Shown piece by piece: positions 25,579 through 35,463 of a DNA stretch of 64,000 nucleotides. Position 1 is the stretch's first letter; every line of letters begins with the position of its first letter. The notes under the pieces were generated by a model. That model saw nothing but the letters and a program-made list of their open reading frames with translations. It had not been told where the DNA came from and searched no databases. Both the position numbers and the translations under genes were made by a program. Source of the stretch: Stenotrophomonas sp. VV52 (GTDB lineage Bacteria > Pseudomonadota > Gammaproteobacteria > Xanthomonadales > Xanthomonadaceae); the NCBI RefSeq assembly GCF_002893095.1, contig NZ_PKQQ01000015.1, positions 1 to 64,000 of the forward strand, written 5' to 3'.

Positions 25579-26595
25579 ATGCTCTTCAAGAATGTATCGA
25601 TCGCCGGCCTGGCGCACATCGACGCGCCGCATACGCTGACGTCGAAGGAAATCAACGAACGCCTGCAGCCGACGCTGGACCGCCTGGGTATCCGTACCGA
25701 CGTGCTCGGCGATATCGCCGGCATCCACGCCCGTCGCCTGTGGGACGCGGACATGCTCGCCTCCGACGCCGCGACCCTGGCCGCCCGCAAGGCGCTGGAA
25801 GACGCCGGCATCGGCGCCGACAAGATCGGCCTGCTGGTCAACACCTCGGTCAGCCGCGACTACCTGGAGCCGTCCACCGCTTCCATCGTCTCGGGCAACC
25901 TGGGCGTGAGCGACGAGTGCATGACCTTCGACGTCGCCAACGCCTGCCTGGCCTTCATCAACGGCATGGACATCGCGGCCCGCATGCTGGAACGCGGCGA
26001 CATCGATTACGCCCTGATCGTCGACGGCGAAACCGCCAACCTGGTGTACGAGAAGACCCTTGAGCGCATGGCCCAGCCGGGCGTGACCGCTGACGACTTC
26101 CGCAACGAGATGGCCGCCCTGACCCTGGGCTGCGGCGCCGCTGCGATGGTCATGGCGCGCACCGAACTGGTGCCGGACGCGCCGCGCTACCGCGGTGGCG
26201 TGACCCGCTCGGCCACCGAGTGGAACCAGCTGTGCCGGGGCAACCTGGACCGCATGGTCACCGACACCCGCATGCTGCTGATCGAAGGCATCAAGCTGGC
26301 CCAGAAGACCTTCATGGCCGCCCGCGAAGCGCTGGGCTGGGCCGTGGAAGAACTGGACCAGTTCGTGATCCACCAGGTCAGCCAGCCGCACACCGCCGCC
26401 TTCATCAAGAACTTCGGCATCGACCCGAAGAAGGTGATGACCATCTTCGGCGAGCACGGCAACATCGGCCCGGCCTCGGTGCCGATCGTGCTGAGCAAGC
26501 TCAAGCAGCTGGGCAAGCTGAAGAAGGGCGACCGCATCGCGCTGCTCGGCATCGGCTCCGGCCTGAACTGCTCGATGGCCGAAGTGGTCTGGTAA
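25579..26595 (+). CDS. oleA: OleA, acyl-CoA head-to-head condensing enzyme
   Basis: The 338-residue thiolase-fold enzyme joins two long acyl-CoAs into a beta-keto acid, the first step of long-chain olefin synthesis. The active-site set is present: Cys123 (VANACLAF), His265 (VIHQVSQPH) and Asn295 (EHGNIGP), plus Glu97 (DYLEPS), the residue that in OleA homodimers reaches into the partner active site. This glutamate and the long-chain family features separate it from FabH. It starts the ole cluster but is followed by an intrinsic terminator, so it may be made in excess of OleB, OleC and OleD. Confidence 0.95.
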   Translation: MLFKNVSIAGLAHIDAPHTLTSKEINERLQPTLDRLGIRTDVLGDIAGIHARRLWDADMLASDAATLAARKALEDAGIGADKIGLLVNTSVSRDYLEPSTASIVSGNLGVSDECMTFDVANACLAFINGMDIAARMLERGDIDYALIVDGETANLVYEKTLERMAQPGVTADDFRNEMAALTLGCGAAAMVMARTELVPDAPRYRGGVTRSATEWNQLCRGNLDRMVTDTRMLLIEGIKLAQKTFMAAREALGWAVEELDQFVIHQVSQPHTAAFIKNFGIDPKKVMTIFGEHGNIGPASVPIVLSKLKQLGKLKKGDRIALLGIGSGLNCSMAEVVW

Positions 26596-26617
26596 GCCGT
26601 CCGCTGCGTTGATTCCC

Positions 26618-26643
26618 AAGGGCCGGTCTTACCGGCCCTTTTT
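26618..26643 (+). terminator. intrinsic terminator after oleA
   Basis: AAGGGCCGGT (26618-26627) pairs perfectly with ACCGGCCCTT (26631-26640) across a three-base loop, followed by a run of T to 26643. It lies 22 bases after the oleA stop and 14 bases before the oleB start. Confidence 0.88.
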
Positions 26644-26657
26644 ACAGGTGCCACCCG

Positions 26658-27548
26658 ATGTCCAAGCTTCCCGGTTACCCCGCCCATCCGCAGCGTTTCG
26701 AGGTCCGTCCCGGCCTGTCGATGAGCTATCTCGACGAAGGCCCGCGCGACGGCGAGGTGGTGGTGATGGTCCATGGCAATCCGTCGTGGAGCTACTACTG
26801 GCGCACGCTGGTGGCCGGGTTGTCGGACCGCTACCGCTGCATCGTGCCCGACCATATCGGCATGGGCCTGTCGGACAAGCCGGATGACGCGCACTACGAA
26901 TACACGCTGCAGTCGCGCGTGGACGACCTGGACGCGTTGCTGGCGCACCTGGGCATCACCGGCCCGGTCACCCTGGCCGTGCACGACTGGGGCGGCATGA
27001 TCGGTTTCGGCTGGGCGCTGTCGCACCATGCGCAGGTCAAGCGCCTGGTGGTGCTGAACACCGCCGCCTTCCCGATGCCGGCCGCCAAGCAGATGCCGTG
27101 GCAGATCGCGCTGGGCCGCCACTGGAAGATCGGCGAGTGGATCATCCGCAGCTTCAATGCGTTCTCGTCCGGCGCCTCGTGGCTGGGCGTGGAGCGGAAG
27201 ATGCCGGCCGATGTGCGCCGCGCCTACGTGTCGCCGTACAACACCTACGCCAACCGGATCAGCACCATCCGCTTCATGCAGGACATTCCGCTGGGCCCGG
27301 CCGACAAGGCCTGGTCGCTGCTCGAACGTGCCGGCAAGGCGCTGCCGTCGTTCGCCGACCGCCCGGCCTTCATCGGCTGGGGCCTGCGCGACTTCGTGTT
27401 CGACCACCATTTCCTGGCCGGCTTCCAGGCCGCGCTGCCGCAGGCGCAGGTGCACGCGTTCGAAGACGCCGGGCATTACGTGCTGGAAGACAAGCACGAA
27501 GTACTGGTGCCGGAGATCCGGGCGTTCCTGGACGCGAACCCGGTTTGA
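26658..27548 (+). CDS. oleB: OleB, beta-lactone decarboxylase
   Basis: The 296-residue alpha/beta hydrolase resembles haloalkane dehalogenases: VMVHGNPSWSYYW forms the oxyanion/halide-pocket strand, Asp110 in VHDWGGMIG is the nucleophile, and His273 in AGHYVLED is the general base. In ole systems this enzyme opens the cis-beta-lactone made by OleC and releases CO2, giving the cis-olefin. The start has AGGTG upstream. It is followed by an opposite-strand gene, so oleB and oleC are not in a simple operon here. Confidence 0.92.
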   Translation: MSKLPGYPAHPQRFEVRPGLSMSYLDEGPRDGEVVVMVHGNPSWSYYWRTLVAGLSDRYRCIVPDHIGMGLSDKPDDAHYEYTLQSRVDDLDALLAHLGITGPVTLAVHDWGGMIGFGWALSHHAQVKRLVVLNTAAFPMPAAKQMPWQIALGRHWKIGEWIIRSFNAFSSGASWLGVERKMPADVRRAYVSPYNTYANRISTIRFMQDIPLGPADKAWSLLERAGKALPSFADRPAFIGWGLRDFVFDHHFLAGFQAALPQAQVHAFEDAGHYVLEDKHEVLVPEIRAFLDANPV

Positions 27549-27561
27549 CCCCCGGGTGGGG

Positions 27562-27939
27562 TTACGCGGCGTCCGGGTGATCCGGCGCGTCGCGCCAGGC
27601 CCAGCTTTCCAGGCTCAGCGCCGGCAGGCCATGGATCGCCCGCGCCTTGTCGCACTGCGGGCTGGCCTTGCCGAACTCCCACGACGCGTCCACCTCACGG
27701 CACACGCTGGGCCGGTTGGGATGGATGCTGCAGCGGGAATACACGCCGATCTCCGCGTCCAGCGCCACGCAGCGCACCGGCTTGGACAGGGTGCCGCGCA
27801 TGCAAAGGCGGTGCGGGTCGAGCGGTTCGGTCAGCTGGTGCGGTACGCCGCCGGGGGTGACCTCGTCCGATTCCATCCAATGGAACGCCACGCGGTACTG
27901 GGTACAGCAGGCGCCGCAGGTCATGCAGGGATGGGACAT
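27562..27939 (-). CDS. YkgJ-family cysteine cluster protein
   Basis: The 125-residue protein opens with the cysteine cluster HPCMTCGACC and has further conserved pieces RCSIHPNRPSVCREV and a cysteine in SPQCDKAR. Members of this family (CxxCxxxxCC proteins) are thought to bind zinc or an iron-sulfur cluster; their role is unknown. It lies on the reverse strand between oleB and oleC, ending 13 bases after the oleB stop and starting 102 bases before oleC. The ATG at 27939 is the only start giving the cluster at the N-terminus. Whether it helps olefin synthesis or is simply a passenger is open. Confidence 0.8.
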   Translation of the reverse strand: MSHPCMTCGACCTQYRVAFHWMESDEVTPGGVPHQLTEPLDPHRLCMRGTLSKPVRCVALDAEIGVYSRCSIHPNRPSVCREVDASWEFGKASPQCDKARAIHGLPALSLESWAWRDAPDHPDAA

Positions 27940-28041
27940 GGGGTGCCGGCCTTGGGCGGCTGTTTGCGTGTGGGAAGGGCGCGAATTTTCCACGCCTGCG
28001 GCCGCCGCGCAAGAATTTTCTGATGCGGCGACAATGAACGG

Positions 28042-29697
28042 ATGAACAGCCCGACCAACATCGCCGCGCGCCTGCCCGAACTGGCCCGTGAACGCCCCGA
28101 CCAGATCGCCATCCGCTGCCCCGGGAAACCGGGCCCGGACGGCATGGCGCGCTACGACGTGACCCTGGATTACCGCACCCTGGACGCCCGCAGCGACGCC
28201 ATGGCCGCGGGCCTGGCTGCCTACGGCATCGGCCGTGGGGTGCGTGCGGTGGTGATGGTGCGGCCCTCGCCGGAGTTCTTCCTGCTGATGTTCGCGCTGT
28301 TCAAGAACGGCGCGGTGCCGGTGCTGGTCGACCCCGGCATCGACAAGCGCGCGCTGAAGCAGTGCCTGGACGAAGCGCAACCTGAAGCCTTCATCGGCAT
28401 CGGCCTGGCCCACGTGGCGCGGCTGGTGCTGCGCTGGTGCCCGGGGGCGAAGCGCCTGGTCACGGTCGGGCGGCGCTGGGGCTGGGGCGGCACTACCCTG
28501 GCCCAGCTGGAAGCAGACGGCGCGCGGAACCCGCAGCCGATGGCGGCTACCGACGGCGAGGACGTGGCCGCGCTGCTGTTCACCAGCGGCTCCACCGGCG
28601 TGCCGAAGGGCGTGGTCTACCGGCACCGCCATTTCGTCGGCCAGGTCGAGCTGCTGCGTTCGGCGTTCGGCATGGAACCGGGCGGCATCGACCTGCCCAC
28701 CTTCCCGCCGTTCGCCCTGTTCGACCCGGCGCTGGGCCTGACCTCGGTCATTCCCGACATGGACCCCACCCGTCCGGCCAAGGCCGACCCGCGCAAGCTG
28801 CATGACGCGATCAAACGCTTCGGGGTGACCCAGCTGTTTGGTTCGCCGGCGCTGATGCGGGTGCTGGCCGACCATGGCCAGCCGCTGCCCGGCGTACGCC
28901 GGGTGACCTCGGCCGGCGCCCCGGTGCCGCCCGACGTGGTGGCGCGCATCCGCCGGCTGCTGCCCGACGACGCCCAGTTCTGGACGCCCTACGGCGCCAC
29001 CGAGTGCCTGCCGGTGGCGGTGATCGAAGGTCGCGAGCTGGAAAGCACGCGCCAGGCCACCGAAGCCGGCGCCGGCACCTGCGTGGGCAGGGTGGTGGCG
29101 CCGAACCAGGTGCGCATCATCGCCATCGACGACGCGCCGCTGCCCACCTGGGCGCAGGTGCGCGAGGTGGCCACCGGCGTGGTCGGCGAAATCACCGTGG
29201 CCGGGCCCACCGCCACCGACAGCTACTTCAACCGTCCGCAGGCCACCGCTGCGGCCAAGATCACTGAAACCCTGGCCGACGGCAGCACCCGCGTCGTACA
29301 CCGCATGGGCGATGTCGGCTACTTCGACGCCGACGGCCGGCTGTGGTTCTGCGGGCGCAAGACCCAGCGCGTGGAAACCGCGCACGGCCCGCTGTACACC
29401 GAACAGGTGGAGCCGGTGTTCAACGCACTGGACGGCATCGCGCGCACCGCGCTGGTCGGCATCGGCGCCGCCGGTGCGCAGCTGCCGGTGCTCTGCTATG
29501 AACTGCAGCCGGGCACCGCGGATTCGCCCGCGCTGCAGCAGCGGCTGCGCGATGAAGCGGCTGCCCATGCGGGCACCCTGCGCATCGAGCGCTTCCTGCT
29601 GCACCCGGGCTTCCCGGTCGACATCCGCCACAATGCCAAGATCGGCCGCGAGAAACTCGCGGTCTGGGCCGCAACCCGAATGGAACAACACGCATGA
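28042..29697 (+). CDS. oleC: OleC, beta-lactone synthetase
   Basis: The 551-residue ANL-superfamily enzyme activates the beta-hydroxy acid made by OleD with ATP and closes it to a beta-lactone. Visible motifs are the P-loop [16 protein letters not shown] (from about residue 178), [11 protein letters not shown], and the hinge region [18 protein letters not shown]. The C-terminal part lacks the usual CoA-ligase ending, as expected. A GACAAT hexamer (28030-28035) ends six bases before the ATG, so transcription may restart here without a leader. Its stop overlaps the oleD start (29694-29697). Confidence 0.93.
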   Translation: MNSPTNIAARLPELARERPDQIAIRCPGKPGPDGMARYDVTLDYRTLDARSDAMAAGLAAYGIGRGVRAVVMVRPSPEFFLLMFALFKNGAVPVLVDPGIDKRALKQCLDEAQPEAFIGIGLAHVARLVLRWCPGAKRLVTVGRRWGWGGTTLAQLEADGARNPQPMAATDGEDVAALLFTSGSTGVPKGVVYRHRHFVGQVELLRSAFGMEPGGIDLPTFPPFALFDPALGLTSVIPDMDPTRPAKADPRKLHDAIKRFGVTQLFGSPALMRVLADHGQPLPGVRRVTSAGAPVPPDVVARIRRLLPDDAQFWTPYGATECLPVAVIEGRELESTRQATEAGAGTCVGRVVAPNQVRIIAIDDAPLPTWAQVREVATGVVGEITVAGPTATDSYFNRPQATAAAKITETLADGSTRVVHRMGDVGYFDADGRLWFCGRKTQRVETAHGPLYTEQVEPVFNALDGIARTALVGIGAAGAQLPVLCYELQPGTADSPALQQRLRDEAAAHAGTLRIERFLLHPGFPVDIRHNAKIGREKLAVWAATRMEQHA

Positions 29698-30704
29698 AGA
29701 TCCTCGTCACCGGCGGTGGTGGTTTCCTCGGCCAGGCGCTGTGCCGTGGCCTGGTCGCGCGCGGCCATGAAGTGCTCAGTTTCAACCGCGGCGACTACCC
29801 GCCGCTGGCCGCGCTGGGCGTGGGCCAGATCCGCGGCGACCTGGCCGACGCCGACGCGGTGCGCCACGCGGTGGCCGGGGTCGACGCGGTGTTCCACAAC
29901 GGTGCCAAGGCCGGCGCATGGGGCAGCTACGAGAGCTACCACCTGGCCAACGTGGTCGGCACGGACAACGTGATCGCGGCCTGCCGCACGCATGGCGTGC
30001 GCACGCTGGTGTACACCTCCACGCCCAGCGTCACCCACCGCGCCACCCACCCGGTCGAGGGCCTGGGTGCCGATGAAGTGCCCTACGGCGAAGACTTCCA
30101 GGCGCCGTACGCGGCCACCAAGACCATTGCCGAACAGCGCGTGCTGGCCGCCAACGATGCATCGCTGGCCACCGTGGCGCTGCGTCCGCGCCTGATCTGG
30201 GGCCCGGGCGACCAGCAGCTGGTGCCGCGCCTGGCCGAACGGGCGCGCGCCGGTCGCCTGCGCTTCGTCGGCGACGGGACCAACCTGGTCGATACCACCT
30301 ACATCGACAACGCCGCACTGGCCCACTTCCTCGCCTTCGAACACCTCGCCCCGGGCGCGGCGTGCGCGGGCAAGGCGTACTTCATTTCCAACGGCGAGCC
30401 GCTGCCGATGCGCGAGCTGCTCAACAAGCTGTTGGCGGCGGTGGGCGCACCGGGCGTGGAGAAGTCGATCAGCTTCAAGACCGCGTACCGCATCGGTGCG
30501 GTGGCCGAACGCCTGTGGCCGCTGCTGCGCCTGAAGGGCGAACCGCCGATGACCCGCTTCCTGGCCGAGCAACTGTGCACCCCGCACTGGTACAGCATGG
30601 AGCCGGCACGCCGCGACTTCGGCTATGTGCCACAGGTGAGCATTGACGAAGGGCTCACGAGGCTGAAGGCTTCATCGCATATCCAGATTCCCATCACTTC
30701 CTGA
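29694..30704 (+). CDS. oleD: OleD, 2-alkyl-3-oxoalkanoate reductase
   Basis: The 336-residue extended short-chain dehydrogenase reduces the OleA product to the beta-hydroxy acid with NADPH. The cofactor motif [10 protein letters not shown] is at residues 7-16, and the catalytic YAATK gives Tyr139 and Lys143, with the serine in YTSTPSV. It overlaps oleC by four bases. OleB, OleC and OleD form large assemblies in related bacteria, so coupled translation would help keep the ratio. Confidence 0.93.
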   Translation: MKILVTGGGGFLGQALCRGLVARGHEVLSFNRGDYPPLAALGVGQIRGDLADADAVRHAVAGVDAVFHNGAKAGAWGSYESYHLANVVGTDNVIAACRTHGVRTLVYTSTPSVTHRATHPVEGLGADEVPYGEDFQAPYAATKTIAEQRVLAANDASLATVALRPRLIWGPGDQQLVPRLAERARAGRLRFVGDGTNLVDTTYIDNAALAHFLAFEHLAPGAACAGKAYFISNGEPLPMRELLNKLLAAVGAPGVEKSISFKTAYRIGAVAERLWPLLRLKGEPPMTRFLAEQLCTPHWYSMEPARRDFGYVPQVSIDEGLTRLKASSHIQIPITS

Positions 30705-30765
30705 ACACCGAAGCTTGGTGAAGATGGCAGCACGCCAATCCGGCACGCCCGACGCGAGGATCGAC

Positions 30766-30921
30766 ATGCTGCACTACGCCGTAATCTTCTTTGTTATCGC
30801 CCTTATTGCGGCAGTGCTCGGTTTCTCCGGCATTGCTGGTGCCGCCAGCAACATCGCCTGGATCCTGTTCGTGGTGTTCCTGATCCTGGCGATCATCTCG
30901 ATGTTCCGCAAGCGAGGTTAG
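30766..30921 (+). CDS. DUF1328 small membrane protein
   Basis: This 51-residue protein ([20 protein letters not shown] at the start, ending FRKRG) has two membrane helices separated by [11 protein letters not shown], the signature of the YtjA/DUF1328 family of small stress-associated membrane proteins. The ATG at 30766 is preceded by GAGGA with five bases between, which decides it over a start 17 codons upstream. It is followed by a strong terminator. Confidence 0.88.
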   Translation: MLHYAVIFFVIALIAAVLGFSGIAGAASNIAWILFVVFLILAIISMFRKRG

Positions 30922-30985
30922 TAGCGCGCAGGATCCTGCGGGCCCCCCTCTCTCCGGGCCCGCATGATCCAGCGCGAACCGCTGA

Positions 30986-31020
30986 GGGCCTGGCGCTTCC
31001 AAGGGCGCCAGGCCCTTTTT
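30986..31020 (+). terminator. intrinsic terminator after DUF1328 gene
   Basis: GGGCCTGGCGC (30986-30996) pairs perfectly with GCGCCAGGCCC (31005-31015), followed by TTTTT. It separates the DUF1328 gene from the ubiJ unit. Confidence 0.92.
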
Positions 31021-31041
31021 GTTGTGGGTCGACAACCGACG

Positions 31042-31109
31042 GTAGAGCCACGCCCTGCGTGGCTGCGTGATGTCTGGACCGAGCGCAGCCACGCAGGGCG
31101 TGGCTCTAC
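31042..31109. repeat. inverted pair of GTAG-type REP elements
   Basis: A forward copy (31042-31066, GTAGAGCCACGCCCTGCGTG) and a reversed copy (31085-31109) have outward-pointing GTAG heads and the AGCCACGC stem. The second copy ends ten bases before the ubiJ -10-like box, so it occupies the -35 region of ubiJ. Confidence 0.9.
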
Positions 31110-31131
31110 CCCGTCCCTGTAGAATGTCGCC

Positions 31132-31773
31132 ATGCCCCGCTCTTTGCTCTCCTCCCTCAAGCCCCTGGCCGGCAATGCGCTGCAGCTCGCGCTCAACCGC
31201 GCCCTGGCGCTGGATCCCGATACCCGCCGCGCGCTGGTCGCGCTGGATGGCCGCCATATCGCCCTTACCCTCGAATCGCCCGCGCTGGCGATGCGGATCG
31301 GCGTGGACGGCGAGCGCCTGACCGTGGGTCCGGTGGACCCGCAGGCCGAGCCGGACCTGGCCGTGCGCAGCACGCTGGGGGGCGTGCTGGCCCAGCTGCC
31401 ATTCCTGGCCAACGCGCGCCGTGGCGGCGACGCCCCGGCTGGGCGGGTCAAGGTCTCCGGCGATGCCGAACTGGCGCGTCGGCTGCAGCAGCTGGCCAAC
31501 CGGTTCGACCCGGACTGGCAGCTGCCGTTCGTAAAGGTGTTTGGCGAAGTAGTAGGCGTGCAGGTCGCCAATGCGCTGCGCTCGGCCCTGCAGCATGCGC
31601 GCCGTGGCGCGTCCGACCTGGCGCACAGCGCCGCTGAATTTGTCACCGAGGAGTCGCGCGACGTGGTAGCCCGAGCCGAACTGGATGCCTTCCATGACGA
31701 TGTGGATGTGATGCGCGACGACGTGGAACGCATGGCGGCCCGTGTGCAGCGCCTGGCCCAGGTGCGCGCATGA
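31132..31773 (+). CDS. ubiJ: UbiJ, ubiquinone biosynthesis accessory factor (SCP2 domain)
   Basis: The 213-residue protein has an N-terminal SCP2 lipid-binding domain (about residues 15-115; [14 protein letters not shown], then [17 protein letters not shown]) and a helical C-terminal part. UbiJ binds lipid intermediates and is part of the soluble Ubi complex. The ATG follows a TAGAAT box (31120-31125) by six bases. Its stop overlaps the ubiB start (ATGA). Unlike in enterobacteria, ubiE is not adjacent. Confidence 0.87.
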   Translation: MPRSLLSSLKPLAGNALQLALNRALALDPDTRRALVALDGRHIALTLESPALAMRIGVDGERLTVGPVDPQAEPDLAVRSTLGGVLAQLPFLANARRGGDAPAGRVKVSGDAELARRLQQLANRFDPDWQLPFVKVFGEVVGVQVANALRSALQHARRGASDLAHSAAEFVTEESRDVVARAELDAFHDDVDVMRDDVERMAARVQRLAQVRA

Positions 31774-33428
31774 AGGCGGTGTTCCGTGCAAGCCGCATTG
31801 GTCGGGTGATCCTGCGCTACCGTCTGGACGATCTGCTCGACGGCACACCGCTGGAAGGCTGGCTGCGCATTGCCAAGCCGTTCGTGCCGCGCGCCTCGTC
31901 CGACATCGCCGCGCAGTCGCGGGGCGCGCGCCTGCGCCTGGCCCTGCAGGACCTCGGCCCGATCTTCGTCAAGTTCGGGCAGATCCTGTCCACCCGCCGC
32001 GACCTGATTCCGGCCGACATCGCCAACGAACTCACCCTGCTGCAGGACCGGGTCAAGCCGTTCGACGGCGCCACCGCGCAGCGCATCGTCGAACAGGCGC
32101 TGGGCCGCCCGGTGGCCGAGGCCTTCGCCACGTTCGACCTGCAGCCGCTGGCCTCGGCCTCGATCGCCCAGGTCCACGCCGCCACCCTGGCCGATGGCCG
32201 CCAGGTGGTGGTCAAGGTGCTGCGCCCGGACATCGAAAAGCAGATCGACGCCGATATCGCGCTGCTGAAATCCGCAGCGGCGCTGGTCGAGCGCGCGCAC
32301 CCGCGCGCCGACAAGATTCGCCCACGCGAAGTGGTGGCCGAAGTCGAAAACACCCTGGCCGCCGAACTCGACCTGCAGCGCGAAGGCGCCAACGCCAGCG
32401 TGCTGCGCCGCAACTGGGTGGACTCGGACGACCTGTACGTGCCCGAGGTGATCTGGAGCCACACCGCCGAACGCGCGCTCACCCTGGAGCGGGTGTGGGG
32501 GATTCCCTCCGACGACATCGCCGCGCTGGACAAGGCCGGCATCGACCGCAAGGCGCTCGCCGCCAAGGGCGTGCGCGTGTTCTACACGCAGGTGTTCCGC
32601 GACAACTTCTTCCACGCCGACGCGCACGCCGGCAACATCTGGGTCGACACCGACCCGATGCGCCGCGACAACCCGCGCTTCATCGCGCTGGATTTCGGCA
32701 TCATGGGCCAGCTCTCCGAAGAAGATCAGTACTACCTGGCCGAGAACTTCATGGCCATCTTCAACAAGGACTACCGGCGCATGGCCGAGCTCCATGTTGA
32801 AGCCGGCTGGATGCCGAACAACGTGCGCATCGACGAACTCGAAGCGGCCGCGCGTTCGGTGTGCGAGCCGTACTTCACCCGCCCGCTGTCGCAGATCTCG
32901 CTGGCCGAAGTGCTGATCAAGCTGTTCCGCGTGGCGCAGCGTTATGAGCTGACCCTGCAGCCGCAGCTGATCCTGCTGCAGAAGACCCTGCTCAACATCG
33001 AAGGCGTGGGCCGCCAGCTGGATCCGGAACTGGACATCTGGGCAGTGGCGCGGCCGGTGCTGGAACGCATCCTGCGCGAACGCTACAGCCCGCGCCGGGT
33101 GCTGAAGGAAATGCGCAAGCGCCTGCCGGAAATCATGACCCACGCGCCGGACATGCCGCGCCTGGTCCACGCCTGGCTGCGCCAGCAGGTGGAAGGCGGG
33201 CATGAACTGTCGATGCGCTCGCGCGACCTTGAAGCGCTCAACGTCAACCTGCAGAAGCTGCAGAAGCGTGCGGTAGCCGCGATTGCAGGTGTCGGCCTGC
33301 TGATCGTCGCGGCCGTACTGTATGGCATGCAGCCGGGTGGCTGGTACTTCGGTGACGTGCCGATGTTGAGCTGGGTGAGCGGTGTGGCCGGGTTGTTCTC
33401 GCTGGGCGCAGCGTGGTGGCGGCGATGA
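31770..33428 (+). CDS. ubiB: UbiB, atypical kinase/ATPase for ubiquinone synthesis
   Basis: The 552-residue protein belongs to the ADCK/COQ8/UbiB family. It shows the KxGQ motif (Lys68 in KFGQILSTR), the alanine-rich loop replacement [14 protein letters not shown], the catalytic region [12 protein letters not shown] and the ALDFGIMG metal-binding motif, with two C-terminal membrane helices ([17 protein letters not shown], then the last 25 residues). UbiB is needed for the early hydroxylation steps, probably by extracting lipid precursors. It is coupled to ubiJ and to the following pseudouridine synthase gene by overlapping stop/start codons. Confidence 0.93.
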   Translation: MKAVFRASRIGRVILRYRLDDLLDGTPLEGWLRIAKPFVPRASSDIAAQSRGARLRLALQDLGPIFVKFGQILSTRRDLIPADIANELTLLQDRVKPFDGATAQRIVEQALGRPVAEAFATFDLQPLASASIAQVHAATLADGRQVVVKVLRPDIEKQIDADIALLKSAAALVERAHPRADKIRPREVVAEVENTLAAELDLQREGANASVLRRNWVDSDDLYVPEVIWSHTAERALTLERVWGIPSDDIAALDKAGIDRKALAAKGVRVFYTQVFRDNFFHADAHAGNIWVDTDPMRRDNPRFIALDFGIMGQLSEEDQYYLAENFMAIFNKDYRRMAELHVEAGWMPNNVRIDELEAAARSVCEPYFTRPLSQISLAEVLIKLFRVAQRYELTLQPQLILLQKTLLNIEGVGRQLDPELDIWAVARPVLERILRERYSPRRVLKEMRKRLPEIMTHAPDMPRLVHAWLRQQVEGGHELSMRSRDLEALNVNLQKLQKRAVAAIAGVGLLIVAAVLYGMQPGGWYFGDVPMLSWVSGVAGLFSLGAAWWRR

Positions 33429-34150
33429 GCGAGGTCGAGGCGCTGGCCGAAGCGCCGGTGGCGCTGCCGCCGTTGCAGCTGCTGCACGTGGACGAGCGCC
33501 TCGCGGTGGTCAGCAAGCCTGCGGGCCTGATGGTCCACGACAGCAAGCTGGCGCGTGGCGAAGATGATTTCCTGGCCGACCGCCTGCGCGAACAGCTGGG
33601 CAGGCCGATCTTCCTGGTGCACCGGCTGGACCGCGCCACCAGCGGCTGCCTGCTGCTCGCCTTCGATCGCGAAAGCGCCAGCGTGCTGGGCAAGTCGTTG
33701 ATGGGCGGCGACGTCATCAAGGACTACCTGGCGATCTGCCGGGGCTGGCCGGCGGAAGAAGCCTTCACCGTCGACCACGACTTGGACGGCGGCCCCGGCA
33801 AGCCGGTGAAGAAGCAGGCCATCACCCATTTCCAGCGGGTGGCGGTGGGTGAGATTCCGGTACCCATGGGCGAATTCGAAACCTCGCGCTATGCGCTGCT
33901 GCGCTGCCAGCCGCAGACCGGGCGCTTCCGCCAGATCCGCCGGCACCTGAAGCATCTGTCGCATCACCTGATCGGCGACACCAGCCACGGCGACGGCCGC
34001 CACAACCGCAGCTTCCGCATGCAGGGCATCCACCGCATGCTGCTGCACGCCGAACGCCTGCGCTTCCCGCATTTGGACGGCACGCCGATGGATGTCAGCG
34101 CGCCGGTGGATGGGGAGTTTCGCAAGGCCATGGATCTGTTCGGCTGGTAA
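33425..34150 (+). CDS. truC: RluA-family pseudouridine synthase, probable TruC
   Basis: The 241-residue protein contains the RluA catalytic motif [19 protein letters not shown] with Asp69, and the later [18 protein letters not shown]. The N-terminal [19 protein letters not shown] resembles TruC (pseudouridine 65 of tRNA Ile and Asp) better than RluA, RluC or RluD, and there is no S4 domain. The start overlaps the ubiB stop (ATGA), making it the last gene of the ubiJ-ubiB unit. Substrate assignment is by similarity of pattern. Confidence 0.8.
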   Translation: MSEVEALAEAPVALPPLQLLHVDERLAVVSKPAGLMVHDSKLARGEDDFLADRLREQLGRPIFLVHRLDRATSGCLLLAFDRESASVLGKSLMGGDVIKDYLAICRGWPAEEAFTVDHDLDGGPGKPVKKQAITHFQRVAVGEIPVPMGEFETSRYALLRCQPQTGRFRQIRRHLKHLSHHLIGDTSHGDGRHNRSFRMQGIHRMLLHAERLRFPHLDGTPMDVSAPVDGEFRKAMDLFGW

Positions 34151-34175
34151 TGCGTCGCGCGGGTTTGGGACCGCG

Positions 34176-34254
34176 GGGACACGCATGGCGTGTCGCTACG
34201 CAGCCCACCCGTCACGGTCCGCCGGACCGCGTAGCGACACGCCACGCGTGTCCC
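34176..34254. repeat. inverted pair of GTAG-type REP elements between convergent genes
   Basis: A reversed copy (34176-34199) and a forward copy (34231-34254, GTAGCGACACGCCACGCGTG) have GTAG heads facing each other and the GACACGC/GCGTGTC stem. They separate the end of truC from the end of the convergent DUF2059 gene and probably act in both directions. Confidence 0.9.
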
Positions 34255-34276
34255 ACGCACATCCGCACCGCTCGAC

Positions 34277-34828
34277 TTACTTCGCCGGCGCCCCCTGCGC
34301 CGGCGCCTCATTTACAATCGCCTCAAGGTCCTTCTGCAGGTCCACGAACAGCGGCTGCATGCGGTCCTGGATCGCCACCATCGCGTTCTGCATCAGCGCC
34401 GGGGTCTTGTCCAGCAGGCTCTGCCCGGCCGAGCTCTCATAGAACTCCGCCATCGCCAGCACGTCTTCCTTGCTGAAGGTCTTCTTGTACAGGTCCACGT
34501 ACATCGGCCGCAGCTGCTGCCACGACAGCGCCTGGCGAATCGTTTCCTTGCTGCGCTGCTCGATGCGCTGCAACTGCACCTTCTGCGCCTCGTCCAGCTT
34601 GCGCTGCTGCGCGATCTGCAGGAACTGCTGGCGCTGCATCTCCTCCATCCGCGGCACCATCGAGTCGAGCATGTTCTGCGCCCGCGAGGCGGCCAGCAGC
34701 CGGTTGATGTCCGCGTCCGACGGCGGCGCGGCCAAGGCAGGGGCCACTGCGGCCAGGGCCAGTGCAACGGTCAGGCCCAGGCCCAGCCGGGCGAACCCAC
34801 GTCGGGCGGTTGAACGGGTCGAAATCAT
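34277..34828 (-). CDS. DUF2059 secreted protein
   Basis: The 183-residue protein has a long signal peptide (ending about ALAAVAPALAA) and an all-helical mature part of the DUF2059 type: SWQQLRPMYVDLYKKTFSKE followed by DVLAMAEFYESSAGQSLLDK. The family is widespread in proteobacterial periplasms and has no agreed function. The ATG at 34828 has AGGA nine bases upstream, which makes it preferable to one seven codons earlier. Confidence 0.82.
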   Translation of the reverse strand: MISTRSTARRGFARLGLGLTVALALAAVAPALAAPPSDADINRLLAASRAQNMLDSMVPRMEEMQRQQFLQIAQQRKLDEAQKVQLQRIEQRSKETIRQALSWQQLRPMYVDLYKKTFSKEDVLAMAEFYESSAGQSLLDKTPALMQNAMVAIQDRMQPLFVDLQKDLEAIVNEAPAQGAPAK

Positions 34829-35027
34829 GAAGTGCGTCCTGCGGTGCATGGAACCCCGAGCATACCTGCGCCACCGTCAAGCCGTCGTGGCGCGGAGCAG
34901 CATCGCCCTGCGCCGGGCCAGCAAACCGACGGTTCCGGCCCATACGTGACTTTTGACCCCCGTTTCGACGCTATTGGTGCACATTGCGGTCACCTACGGT
35001 GCGGGTCCTGCCCTTACAATGCGCCCC

Positions 35028-35459
35028 ATGGGAAATGGGCCTGTCACCATCAACGACCAGCTGGCGATTCCGGACACGGAACTCGTCGAGCGGTTCGTGC
35101 GCGCCAGTGGCGCCGGCGGGCAGAACGTGAACAAGGTCTCCACCGCCGTCGAGCTGCGCTTCGACGTGGCCGGCTCGCCCTCCCTGCCCGAACCGTTGCG
35201 CGCGCGCCTGCTGGCGCGACGCGACCGGCGCATGACCGGCGAAGGCGTGCTGGTCATCGACGCACAGCGTTTCCGTACCCAGGACCGTAACCGCGAGGAC
35301 GCGCGCGAACGCCTGGCCGCCTTCATCCAGGCCAGCCTCAGCGTGCCCAAGGCGCGCGTGGCGACCAAGCCCACCTATGGCGCCAAGATGCGCCGGCTGG
35401 ATGAAAAGAAAGGCCGCGCGCAGATCAAGCGCGGCCGCACCACACGCAATTGGGAGTGA
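35028..35459 (+). CDS. arfB: ArfB, alternative ribosome-rescue peptidyl-tRNA hydrolase
   Basis: The 143-residue protein has the GGQ motif (SGAGGQNVNKVST, Gly30-Gly31-Gln32) that cleaves peptidyl-tRNA and a basic C-terminal tail (KKGRAQIKRGRTTRN) that enters the empty mRNA channel. It rescues ribosomes stalled without a stop codon. The ATG at 35028 fits homologues; another lies three codons earlier. A TACAAT box (35015-35020) ends seven bases before it, so the mRNA may have no leader. The next gene begins four bases after the stop. Confidence 0.92.
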   Translation: MGNGPVTINDQLAIPDTELVERFVRASGAGGQNVNKVSTAVELRFDVAGSPSLPEPLRARLLARRDRRMTGEGVLVIDAQRFRTQDRNREDARERLAAFIQASLSVPKARVATKPTYGAKMRRLDEKKGRAQIKRGRTTRNWE

Positions 35460-35463
35460 TTGC

